Below the pieces are notes generated by a model that was given only the letters and a program-made list of their open reading frames with translations, ran no database searches and had not been told where the DNA came from. Positions 1-12,200 of a stretch of 64,000 nucleotides of DNA are shown one piece after another. The DNA comes from Telmatactis stephensoni (taxonomy: Eukaryota > Cnidaria > Anthozoa > Actiniaria > Isophelliidae). Made by a program: the position numbers and the translations under genes. Each line of letters opens with the position of its first letter. Position 1 is the first letter of the stretch. Where the stretch lies: positions 310,001 through 374,000 of the forward strand of contig JALIZF010001525.1 of assembly GCA_029948255.1 (NCBI GenBank), in the 5' to 3' direction.

Positions 1-3000
1 TTAACTTATTTTTACGGAGATTTGTATTTAGAGTCCCATTTTTAGTATTGACATTTAGAGTCCCATTATTTAATTTAGTGCTTTCAGCGAGTACGGTTTT
101 ATCGTGTTTAGAAGAATTTACTTTAGTGGGACCATTCATATGCCTTTTCTGCATTCCTTTCTAACAACTCCAAAGTCTTGATAATTAGTTCTAATAGGCG
201 TTGATGTTCTCAACGTTGGTTCAATTCATCTTATATTTCTCGTGACTTTCTAAAGTGTTCATATCAAATGTGCTGAATCTGAAAGAGAATGAAAGACGAA
301 TATGAGCTGTTAAAGGTTACTGATATGAATCAAATGACTCGTGACTAGACGTCACGATAGAAAACATTCCACTTCAGTGACTACCTACTGGTTCGATTCT
401 GATCACATTAAGTTCAAGTTCAAGTTTTTTTTTCTTCACACACCAAGAATAGATAGTTTATACATGTGCATTTATACATTTTTTAACAAATATATATTGA
501 TATAGGATAGTAAAAAAAAGAAGAACACGATTTACGGAGCATGAAGCTTTCGAGTTAGCCAAAAATATATTTATTGATTTTGTTTGGTAATTAAACATTA
601 TACATTAAACGAATAGTACGAAGCTAAGAGAAACGAATTCAGAAAAAAAATTGATGAAGAAAAAAATCGAAAAACAAAAAGGTAAGAGAAAAAGACTGGG
701 AAAGGGAAAAAAAAAAAAAGAAAAAAGTGCGTTTATTGGCAATTCAGAAGATACGACTTGATCACAAACATACACATCATGCACATAAAGAACAAAAATT
801 CAGTATACCCGTTTCTCGAAACACCGGATTTTTTTGGGGGGAGGAGGGGGCGTTAATTTCCTTTTGACTGCGGAAGCTTACTCAAGTACACGGGAAACGA
901 CAGACTGATGACAGTATCGCGTGACCTTCTTTTCTTTGCATCTTCAGGTCTACCTTATTATTCCTCTATGTAAAAATTCATCTTTCTAACGAATGCAAAG
1001 ACTGGATGACTGCATGCAGTCCGTAGTCATTGCCGGCAATATAGCTAGGTAATTAGCTAGGATTGAGTGTCTCAATTGTAAGAAATGTACAGTTTGTTAG
1101 CAAGTGGTTGTACTGAATTTTAATGCCACTTAGCTTTGAGGGTACGAGGAATTTGAAAAAGTGGTTATTAAGTGTCTTCAATTATTTCAATATATATAAA
1201 TTTTTACAATAAATAGGAGGTGCCTGCAGGAAGGGTGACTTTGGCCAAACAGTCACTGGTAGCTTATGATTACCTAGTTCCTCATTTCACTTGTGCAATC
1301 TTTTCTGAAAATTAATCGTTTCAAAACAGAATTGTGAGACGAGTTACACAATCGGCAGGATGCAACATACCCTCCGTCACACAGAATCATTGGAAAATAA
1401 AGTGGCGCAAAAAATTACATCTCCGACTAGCAGGTTTTGCTCCACTTTTGCTGTTTTCTTGTTGTTCTTTTTTTTCTTTTTGTCATGTGCGTGTGTGTAT
1501 TTGTGCAGCGAAATGTTATACACTTATTTCAAAAAAACGTTGTCATGGTTCAAAGCATCAAGCGTCAAGGCAAGCCCGAAATGATTGCTGATTTTGTGCC
1601 ACTAATAATCGGTAATGTATTCAAATCAGACTTGTTATCAAACAATTAAGTGCGGTATGCTAACAAGGACTTGAAAATGTTCACATTTTGTAATTAGTTC
1701 AATAGAAACGAGTCTGATTTGAATGCATAACAAACAAAACCAGCATGAATTCATTTCGGTCTTAGCTTGACTCTTGTTGCTCTGAACCACAACAACGTTT
1801 TTTTAAATAAGCGCATATAAGTAATAGCAGAAGTAATCCTTAGAATATAGATGTTATGTGTAAAAAAATACTGGTAACCTATTGTACAAAAAATGAAATG
1901 TAAAATATTACCAAATGTAAACAAAAGATATAGATTAAAAACTTAAAGTTGCTACAAAAAGTAGAATTTGTTTTCAACATCGATTGCACCAGCTTCTTTT
2001 AGTGTTGCACTGCATTGTAATTATACCCCTTTTTGCAAGTTGTGCAACTTGTTTTTTTAATGCCAAATGCAGCAAAGACTTGCACAGAAAGGGACTTTAA
2101 ACAACACAAACAACATTTCAAGCCAATAATCAAGATTGTGATTAAGCTTTAAAAATACACAAACTGTTGACCTTCTACCTACATCACTATATAGACTAGC
2201 TACCTCTATTACGTGTCCTTCTTAAATGCAAAAATCCTTTTCTTGTTGACACCAAGGTGTTTTAATGTAAAGCACCCTTATCGATGTCATCTGTAGCATT
2301 CAATATCCTAGTGTAATGTGTTGAAAAATCTGTCTAGACAACTCAAAGAATAAATCAATCTTGCTGACATTATCTTTGAACCCAGACATCACTTGTAATG
2401 CCATGGCTCATGTATTCTTTGAACACAGTCAGAAATTCAGAAAAAAGAAAAAAGAAAAAAAAAATTAATCATGGCTCAGTCTCAATCAGTAACTCAAAAT
2501 ACATGTAAATTAAAATTTGTCCAGGGTCATTTTAAACCCTTCCATTATATAAGTCAGTCAAGGTCAGTGACTTAATTGAAGCTAAAAATATTGTAAATTC
2601 CCTACAGCTAGCTGTTAATCAAACTATTTAATTTATATTCTATTAAATTGTATATTTATAGCAATTAAACTTTATCATCTATTCATTCAAGACAATAAGC
2701 TACAGCTTTGAGCAAATTTATGGAAAAGAATTCAATCGAACAGATTATTTTTTCTTATCATTTAATGATCGAGTTACAAGTTCTAGGAGTGGAACTTGAA
2801 ACTCTAACATGTTGCTACAAAATAAGAGTACATTTGTGACCTTTAACATTTACATGCAGTAAGTACTTTAATATAGAGCAATTTTATCTGTAAGGCAATA
2901 ACTGTAGCATTAACAGTTGTTATCATAACTTGGCTTCTTAAATGTCACCAATCCTTATACTACAGTTACAGAAAGGGAGTACCACCGAATCAATTTTTAT

Positions 3001-6000
3001 AGTTCAATTTGGAGAATTTGGACAATAACTCCTAAGAAAATTAAAGTCTGCAAGCTTATAGTACATCATCTGGAAGAAACATTTTCTATCCTCACTTGAT
3101 GGTCCTTAAACATGTTATGGCCATCTGTAGATTATGTCAAGGCCAGTAGCAAGTTTTATAAGCATGTAGTATCAAGTCATCAACAGTTTCTGATGTGCTC
3201 TCAGTCTCCTTTTCAAATGTTTCACATGAACTTTGAGAGATCATTTCAAACAAAAGAAAAGAAAACTTTAACAGCAGGGAACCCAAATTTATACACAATT
3301 AGCTACATTGTATGTAAAATTAAGATAAATTTTCATTCTTAGGATTCTTGAAATAATTTAAGGTCTAATTTGTTAATAGCATTAATAAAAGTACAATCCA
3401 ATATCAAAACCAGCTATTTAGACTATATAATTTTCATTTTTCCAAAATTTGTACACAATTGGAATTATTCAGAATGCTGTCAAACGTGATCCAGGCATAA
3501 AGATTCAAATTATTCTTACTAAATTTACTATACTTAATTACTACTTCCAAAAGCATAAACATATACAGACAAAATTTATGATAATTTAAGAGCCCAAACT
3601 AGAAAATACATGTTCTAGACAGAATCAACACAAATCTTCAGTAATTTAGTTAAAGATTTGATAATCAATAAATCAATAATAAATTAATAAATTAATGTAC
3701 CTGATTAACACTTCTTAGACCGCAGAATATAAACAATAGCCTATTGGAAATTATGTTGAATATTTATGGAAGAACTTGGAAATATTATACGTTGCGAAAA
3801 GTAAACAAATTGACTGTTATATGTGAAAATGCCAGACTTAATTTGGCAGTGGAAAGAGAATTTGGTTTACTTTCTCGAAGTGATCATGAGAAGAGTCTAT
3901 AGGAGATAGTTGAGGCAGCATATGATAAACACACATTACAGTCGAACAGGGCATCAAATCCAGTATCAACTTCAATAACAATAAATTTTACATAAAGAGA
4001 AATCAAGAATTAGGCAATAATGGAAGATTTCCAATTTCAAATTTTGATAATAAAATGTATTTTAACTCACACAACAACCGTCTGTATTCACAACAACAAA
4101 GAGATTTACGGTGACCTAGCTATGAACAGTTCGAAAGGTTGATGTAAACAAACTCGCAGTTCGAGAATGGTTACCAATGTAATTGTTACCAAGCTAAAAC
4201 ACAACTTCCAGCTTGTAAATCCCGACTATACAGATCAACATTCTTCAGAAGATTTCAAAGACGATCAAAATTTCGGTGACGGGACGGCCAGAAACTCACG
4301 GATGTTTTGATCCAAGTTTTGAGCCGTGAGAAGTAGGTGGAATTTCGAAAATAAATCAACTAAATTACGCATGTAGAAACATGATTGTATTTACGAGGGC
4401 CTGTTGGACTTAAAAAGACAAATGAAGAAATGTTATCCTGAGAGAAAAATAACCTAATTTTTCTCATACTAAAATTTTCCATGCGTAAAAGTTCACAACT
4501 ACACTGACAGATTTAACAAACTCGCATCTTTAACAAGTCATAAACAACGACAAAACTTACCTTAATTTACTTCAAAACATCTCAAACGCCAAGATAAATC
4601 ACTCAAATATTAAAATCCCGCCTGATATGAAATATAAGTGAGGAAACAGTAGCTTACATTTTGATTTTTTGTGACCCCTACAAGCTGTGAGAAGAAAGCT
4701 TCGTGATATGATAGCTGTCGCGTTGACTCGGACCTCCTTGGCGCTGATTGGCTTGCCAATCAAATATTCTATTGCTATTGGTTCAAACAAAGAATACAGA
4801 CATTTAAAGCCATTCAAGTGCATCTGAACGCAAAGGATTATTTCTTTGTATTCTATTATGCTATCAACTAAATAATTTGAAAGGTATTAGTACAAATCTT
4901 TTCAAATATAACTTCTCTCAACTTTTATCCCTTACTTCCGGCTGCGCATTTGCTAAAGTACATAAGTTTGAATATTTGTTGTGCCAAGTTAGAGACTCCA
5001 AGTTTAGCCAACTTTTTTCAAACAAATCATTTAGGTATTTTTTCATAAATATTTCATTATCATCTCCAAGGAGATAGTATAAAAATTTGCATCCAGCAGT
5101 AGTTTAATAACAAATACAATGAAATATAAAAAGATCATTATATTTAGCATAATAGCGAAAAGGGCCTTCTTATAATTCTCGGCTTTTTCATTTCATGAGT
5201 TTTAAACTGTATACTCTTGTTTCAAAAACACCTAACGTTTTGGAGCTATAGATATAGAAACAGCCTGTAAAGGCAGTACATTTGAAGAATGAAAACTAAA
5301 ATAAAAGCACTGCCAAAAACAACACCAACTTACACGAAAAGAAACAATATGGTACTAAAAAGTGCTCTTCATCATGTTATTTATAAACGAGGCCCGAGGC
5401 TAAGCGCCTTTTTTTTCCCTTCTGAACCCCTCCCACTATCAAAGCTACACAATCAAAACAGATTAAAAACGAACTCAAGAGCACAAGCATCATTAGTAAA
5501 GCTAATCATAGTTACCAAAACAAAAGTTATATTTAACATTGTTATTGAGCCAAGGCTAGTTGCGAAGGCGTTTTCTAGCAAATGCTAGCTCGAAAATAAA
5601 TTATAAATATTAGGAAGACGACAAAATGGCATTCAGCCATGAAGTACTGACTTAATTTCGCAGTCGGAAATTTTCTTTGGCCGGAAACAAAACCCACATT
5701 GTGTATCCTGCAAACTATGTCATAGTTGCGTGTAAGAGGCAACAATTAATCTAATGAAATATAAGAGATTAAAAATACATATAGGACATATAGTGCTACA
5801 TATTTTGGGGAATGTAGTGACGGCTGATCTTCGACGTTCACAATGAAATTTTAGGTTCTGTAAAAATATAAATATACTACACACGATATTGTCACGTAAA
5901 TTTAAGTCTGTTGTTCAGTCCGGCTGAACATTTAGTACATATCTAAAGAATGACGTTTCATGGATATTGATAATTGAACTCTCGCGGGAAAATTATTTCG

Positions 6001-6119
6001 ATCTGTTCAAATGTATCCGTAGCGCATTCGAAAAATACATGCGCCATATTTACGTTTGTATAAGTTGCCTAGGCCCGCATGTAGGTCCGTACAAAGACGA
6101 CGCAATTGAATAACCTTTA
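1..6119. other. AT-rich non-coding DNA, no gene recognised
   Basis: No reading frame here has protein-like composition or a chain of splice sites. The stretch is AT-rich with short homopurine runs near 640-730. Around 4735-4795 there are several CCAAT/ATTGG boxes close together, including the palindrome GATTGGCTTGCCAATC, which could be a promoter, but I see no attached coding exon. Confidence 0.5.
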
Positions 6120-6512
6120 GGCCCCATCCACACGAAACGTTTTCATTTGTAAACGCTTACTTTTTGAGCGTTTACATGCATGTCTCGTCCACTCGAAAAC
6201 GCTTGCTCGTTTTCACCGTAAACGCCTCTTTTCGAAAACGCTCATCTATGGTTTCCGTATGGACAGTCATAAACTCTTCTTTTCGAAAACGCTGGACCAT
6301 GTGACTCATTCCCAGTCCTTTTAAATCAGGATGAACAAACGTTTGCGCATGTTCATTGGTGACAAGGTTAATGTTTTCACAGTGTTTTCATCGTTCTCGT
6401 ACGTGTGGACAGGCAAAAGCAAAGTGAAAATTATATATCATGTGGCCGGACAAAGAACATTTTATCATTTACATTCACATAAAACGAAAACGTTTCCAGG
6501 TGGACGCGGCCT
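6120..6512. mobile_element. Palindromic MITE, family P2, copy 1
   Basis: The element begins with GGCCCCATCCACACG and ends with the inverse CAGGTGGACGCGGCC, and its body repeats words such as AAACGTTTTC and CGAAAACGC in both orientations. A second diverged copy lies at 28848-29253 in the opposite orientation; the shared interior includes AAACGTTTG and CATGTGACTCATTCCCAG or its reverse complement. It has no coding capacity, so it is probably a non-autonomous DNA transposon. The superfamily cannot be assigned by eye. Confidence 0.6.
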
Positions 6513-7140
6513 ACAACGCATGGGCAAAATTACAATTAATCAAATCACTGACGATTTTTTCACTATACAAAATAGCGTCGAAAACGCGCAATTCAGCTTT
6601 CCGGAGTTTCCCAGAATTTCGTCATGATTCAGCACGCGCAAGTAAAGTCAGGGTAAAAAAATCTTTAGAAATGATGGCATTCATTGGGAATTCTTGCATT
6701 TATACAAGCAAAACGTTGGGTTATGTAATTTTAGAAGTAGTAGAAACGTTAGTGAATTTCCTTATAGCCCTTCCTATCAGTGTACTTTTATCGCAATTTG
6801 AAGGTACTACACTCGTTTTCTGCTGAATTGTTTCAGTATATTTAGGGCTTGCTATTTTACCCTGCCCTCGCTTGCGCGAGCAATCGAAATGAATTCTGGG
6901 AAACTCTGGGAAGGTTCATTTACGTAATGTGATAAATTATCCAATGAGAGTTAACATTTATCGTGACGTTAACAATCAACCATCGAATCGAACTTCGTAC
7001 GTAGCAGTCTAGCAGCGTTTAAACCCTTATTTCAGTTGAAAACCATCACTCAAGTTGTGGACCTTGATAATTTGGTAAGTAAAAAGTAGTTTTTACCAAC
7101 CTGCGTTCCCTTGTAGGTTGGTGGCATTAGTGTAAATAAA

Positions 7141-7321
7141 TGATTCTTCAACCAATCTTTCAATCCGAGCTTTCGGGCTGAAGCGCCCATCTTCAGGGAT
7201 GTACAAGATGTTTCAAGATCATTCAACGGATGAGTGACGATATCAAACATCTGTACATCCTTGAAGATGAGCACTTAGCCTAAAAGTTCGGATTGAAAGA
7301 ATAAATTTTGTTTGAAGAATC
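7141..7321. mobile_element. Small foldback repeat
   Basis: GATTCTTCAA near 7141 is inverted as TTGAAGAATC at about 7312-7321. CATCTTCAGGGATGTACA is matched inversely by TGTACATCCTTGAAGATG about 60 bp on. It has no coding capacity. It lies just after a strong donor-like site (TTTG|GTAAGT, 7071-7080) that may belong to an upstream non-coding exon of the coding-like stretch at 7418. Confidence 0.45.
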
Positions 7322-7417
7322 ATGTATTTTCCACTTTTCCCAAATTGTTTGATTCGCTGTTTTGCGCGCCAAAGTTCTGATTTATGGATTTCTCTTTCAT
7401 GCAGGTGAGTTAGTCCA

Positions 7418-9050
7418 ATGAATTTCTTCAGAGGAAGAAGAGAACAGCATCGACAGAAACCACGCCCATCAGGACGTCTTGTCAATTGCTGGCATACAAT
7501 TACAAATGCGATGTTTTATTGTATCTTATGTGATAGTGGAGCTGATGATGAAGAGTATCAAGGTAATCAGATGGAGAGATGTTAACTTTCCTTGCACCTT
7601 TATCTGCAACATTGCATGCAACACAGACTTGCTTCGTTGTGTCCATTAGTGCTACAGCTGCGCGCATGACACATTGCAAGGGTGGACACACGATGCAAAC
7701 GAGCGCCATTTTCTAGAACAAAGCATGATGGAAACCGAGTTCTTGCCCTTCTGCATTTCTGCATTTGAAATCGAAAAAAAGTCTCATTTGCACTTTCAGA
7801 TTTTAACCTCAGAAAGGAGATGTCCATATCCATAAATATTGAACCATAAAAAACCTTTCCATTCATTAAGAAAAGATTATCAAATTTCAAACTATGGATT
7901 AGGAGCACTTTAACGTAATGGCTAATTGCACATTTCCATTATCCATCTTTTCTGAACTTCATTTTTTCTTCAGCAAATGAAGATCACGTTCACGTCCCGT
8001 CGCTACCCAAACAATCACTTCGGTCTGTCAGCGAGCTGTCTCAGACATCCAGTACGATAGAAATCAGCAGAAAAACTGACAAGAAATTAATTCGCAGTCG
8101 TAGCAGCCAAAAACTCCAGCAGGCAAACTGGAGAACAAGAAAGTTTCAGATAAGTCCCTCTGGCTCATCACTAGTGGGGGGATTTTGGAAAGTGTAAAAA
8201 GTAGTCTGCCAGCTCAGTTCTTCTTCGTCAAGTGAACGGTCCTCGGCCGACAAACATCACCAACGGTTGGAGCGTCAACAGTCGAGAAGACAATACGCAA
8301 ATACTAGGATGAAACCATATCACATGAGTCATGGTCGAAGCAGACAAGTAAACCTGAAAATGCCTCCTTCATCTAATCGGCGTTAACTTTTTTGCAGCTG
8401 AAGTGAAAGGATTCAAAACGATTTACGAGTGTAGTTTCTAGGGCAGGTAACACTTCAGATGATGTATCACCCGCAAGATCAGGTTTTGAAGGGAAATGGT
8501 AATTCAGGGACGACGGGTAGTGCATTGGAAAACAGCTGAGTTGATGAAGAAGATATTGAAAAGACTGTCAAGGTAAGCAAAAGTAATTCATTTGAAAAGC
8601 AGTACTTAGAAAACTCTAGACTGAAAATGTTTGGACTCTATTCAGGTTTCGACGGCCCCAGCTCCCTTTTATTGTCTATTAAAAAGCCCCAAACAAGACG
8701 TAACATGTGAGAGCTTACTGGGTACCACCGCAGGTTCTGCCATAGTGGACAAGATGGAGTTCAACATCCTGCTACCGACATGTTGGCGAAGTTTAAAGTG
8801 GAACAATAACCGACGTGTATAAGTTAATCATAGGGATGTGAAATGGAACCACGATTTTGGCCTCTAACTTCCCTCATAAAGCTGCACTTTCAATAGAACC
8901 TGAAGAACGACGCCGAGTGACGATGGACAGCATCACTGCTACAAACCTCTACGTTTACAAGAGCTTTACATACATTGTCAATGTTAAGATCCTCTTGGGC
9001 TCATGGATTAAGACTGCAGATACCAGGAAAGGAGAAATAAAGACTACATA
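7418..9050 (+). pseudogene. Decayed or truncated multi-exon gene, family unknown
   Basis: I do not recognise this family. A first coding exon starts at ATG 7418 and ends at 7562 in CAAG|GTAATC (phase 1). The next begins at 7974 after TTTCTTCAG and joins in phase. Together they encode 122 residues: an Arg/Gln-rich start, a Cys-containing segment (HTITNAMFYCILC), then a Ser/Lys/Arg-rich low-complexity part. A TAA at 8195-8197 stops the frame, yet the same frame stays protein-like (Ser-rich, then basic) for another 62 codons to 8386. Coding-like pieces with further stops and shifted frames continue around 8395-8575 and 8640-9050. The most likely reading is a pseudogene; a short functional 122-aa protein is the alternative. 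It is tail to tail with HAUS3. Confidence 0.4.
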
Positions 9051-9278
9051 GAATCAAACATCCATTGATGACCGGCCTTATTAGACGACCAATGTAACTA
9101 GCTATTTGCTTTGGAAATCATTCAATCCCATCTACGATCAACTACTATAAAAAGTACCGTTTTTCTAGTGCACTGAGAGAGAAGGTTCGTCTTTGATTAT
9201 CATTAGTACAAAAACTTTTGAGGGATAGCTTTTTGGAACATTTTCTAGACGTATATTTTATCATGGAAAAATAAGAAA

Positions 9279-12200
9279 TTAGTTTGTTACAATTTGCGCA
9301 TCAACGCGAGCCGCAAGTTCTGCCAAAGTACGTTTCAGTCTCGCTGTATCGTTAAAGAAGCACAAGAACACATCTCTTTCCATGGCTTTTAAACCATCTG
9401 AGCGAAGAACCTGCAAAAAATAAATCACATTTGCATTATTTTTGAAAATCCTGAGTAATGCAAGAGCGCAAGTTGTACGTTACCTTTTTCTTTGCTTCGA
9501 CATCTTTTATGATGTCCTTGATGGATTGTTCTAAAGAGGATAGCAGGTCCTCTAGTTGAACCAGCGAGTCTAGACGCTAAAAGGAGAAATATCGGTCGAT
9601 TTAGCCTCCTCCGCAGACAACTCTTTCTATTGGGATTCCTTTTTTTTCCTGGCCGGGGAAGAATGGGCCCCATTTTTATTCCAAAGGAAACCCAAAAGAG
9701 TTGTCAGAGGAGGAGGCTAGGTCGTTTTTAGCTCTAACTGAATGTAACATAATGCAAATAAGTTTTCTACTTATTGCCACGCCTTGTGCTCCTCCACAGC
9801 CAATGATATACAGTTCAACATTTGTTGAGCAACATCGTTTAACCGTTGTTGGCAACAAATGTAGAACCGTGTACCATGGTGTGTTGAATGTGAAACAAGC
9901 TTTTCAACATGTTGAACGATGTTGCAGAAAATAGAGAAGTGTTCTAATTCTGCAACAAGTTGCCGCTTGTTGAACGATGCACAGAGTTCGACTGCTGATT
10001 CAACGCCGTTGAACATCGTTCAGCATTTGTTGACCAACAAATGTTGAACGATGTTGAACCGTGTATCATCAGCTTTACACTACCAGAGAGATGGAGAGGC
10101 GGCCAGGCTACATAGCTTGACACAACTCGAACCATTCTATACTACTCCATAGGGGAAAACCCTAACAGGGGACGAGAGGGGGCATACTTTGCCTACACCA
10201 GAGGAAATGAACCATTCTACACAAACCTGTAATCCAATGTTTGTAAATCCTCCAGCTTTATTAGATTTACCGTACAACACCTTTAGACACTGCTGTAGTA
10301 TCTGTTCTCTGTAAATCAGAGTAGGATAAGTGTTAGTTTGCAGGAAACGTGGGTTGTGTAGCGTTTGAACGCCAAAATGACTTCTTTTCAGTCGTGTTCC
10401 AGTGTTTCAGATTGCCGTCGGCATTCGAAGATTTACCGAAGTTTTTTTCAAATGTTTAAGAAAAATGCCCGAGTACATTTTTTAACGTACATGTACATGG
10501 AAATCTATTTCCGTGGGGACTCAAATGTTCATGAAAGTTACCCACTACAAAAATGTCCGAAACAAAACAGTAGTAGGCAAACACCGATCCTGGGACAGGT
10601 GGTACAGTGGTACGGTGGCACAACATTGTGGTACGGCGGGTACGTCTATTTTTAGCCATAAGGTACAATGTGGTACGATGAAGTCGCCCGATCCTGGGCC
10701 AGGTGGTACAGTGGCACAACATTGTGGTACGCGACATCATGCCTATTTTTTAGGTGGGGGGGGGGGGGGGGGGGGTACGATGACACAAGATTACGTCACA
10801 CCTATATTTCTCCTGTACGTTTCCGCATCATTTCTTAGTTTTTAACATGATGTAATTTCTAGCGCACAACGTTGCAGAAGTAGAACTCGGTTCTGCTTTT
10901 GAAAATCATGCACAAGTTGCAGGGGTGTACACAAGGTGCATTCTTTCTTACGCGTAACGCTGCAAGAACAGTTGCATCGCATGTCTGGGCCGTAACGCTT
11001 CACGTAATGCTTTACTTACAAAATGTTCAACGCAACAGTTGCAGGGGTGGACACAAGGTGCATTCTTTGTTAAGCGTAACGCTGCAAGAATAGTTGCATC
11101 GCATGTCTGGGCCGTAACGCTTCACGTAATCCTTCACTAACAAAATGTTCAACGCAACAGTTACAGGGGTGGACACAAGGTGCATTCTTTGTTAAGCGTA
11201 ACGCTGCAAGAATAGTTGCATCGCATGTCTGGGCCGTAACGCTTCACGTAATGCTTTACTTACAAAATGTTCAACGCAACAGTTGCAGGGTGAACACAAG
11301 GTACATTCTTTGTTAAGCTTAACGCTGCAAGAATAGTTTCATCGCATGTCTGGGCGGTAACGCTTCACGTAACGCTTTACTTACAAAATTTTCAACGCAA
11401 CAGTTACAGGGGGTGGACACAAGGTGCATTCTTTGTCAAGCGTAACGCTGCAAGAATAGTTTCATCGTATGTCTGGGCCGTAACGCTTCACGTAATGCTT
11501 CCCTTACAAAACGTTGAGCACAAGGTGCATTGTTTGTCTAGCGCAACGCTACAAGTAAAGTTGCATCGTAAGTCCGGTCCGTAACGCTTCACGTACTTCA
11601 CCGGTGGGTGTCCGGGCAGTAACGATTCGCGTAATGTTTTACTTACAGTTTTCTGAGGACATTTGTCTGGGTTTGTTCAGTAGATCCTACGGCCGATACG
11701 AGTCTTTGCAGACTCTCCATTAGGCTGTTACTCCAGTCCAATACTTGACTATACATCTGGAATAAGTTGGCGTCTTTCTGTGTTGGACTAGCTTCTAGTG
11801 GTTCTAGCATTTTGTGTACACGACCAAGAAAGGCATCGCGACTATCTATGGTGCCACGCCTTGGGTCAAGTGTTTGAAGGACTGGGTTGTCCATCTCGTT
11901 CTTTATTTATGTTTCATCAAAGAAAATGTTTTTTTAGAGCGGTTTTCGTATGAGTGGGAAACTGACCGTACCAGTTACGGTCAATGCATGGTAAGGTTAC
12001 GGCAGGAATTTCGAATGTTTTTGTCGACATTACGGTACTGACACGGTCACGGTACGGCGCGGTAAGTTTCCCACTCATACGAAAACCGCTCTATCGCATT
12101 TGAAGTAACAGTAATAACTTACTACAGGCGAATAGGGAATTGACCATTAGTCACGTAATAGAAGTTGGCCGTTTAGTACAGAATAAAGAGAGTAACCAGT

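Noticed and set aside
10912..11590. CRISPR-like array
   Set aside because: Whole units repeat, with no unique spacers, in a eukaryotic intron.
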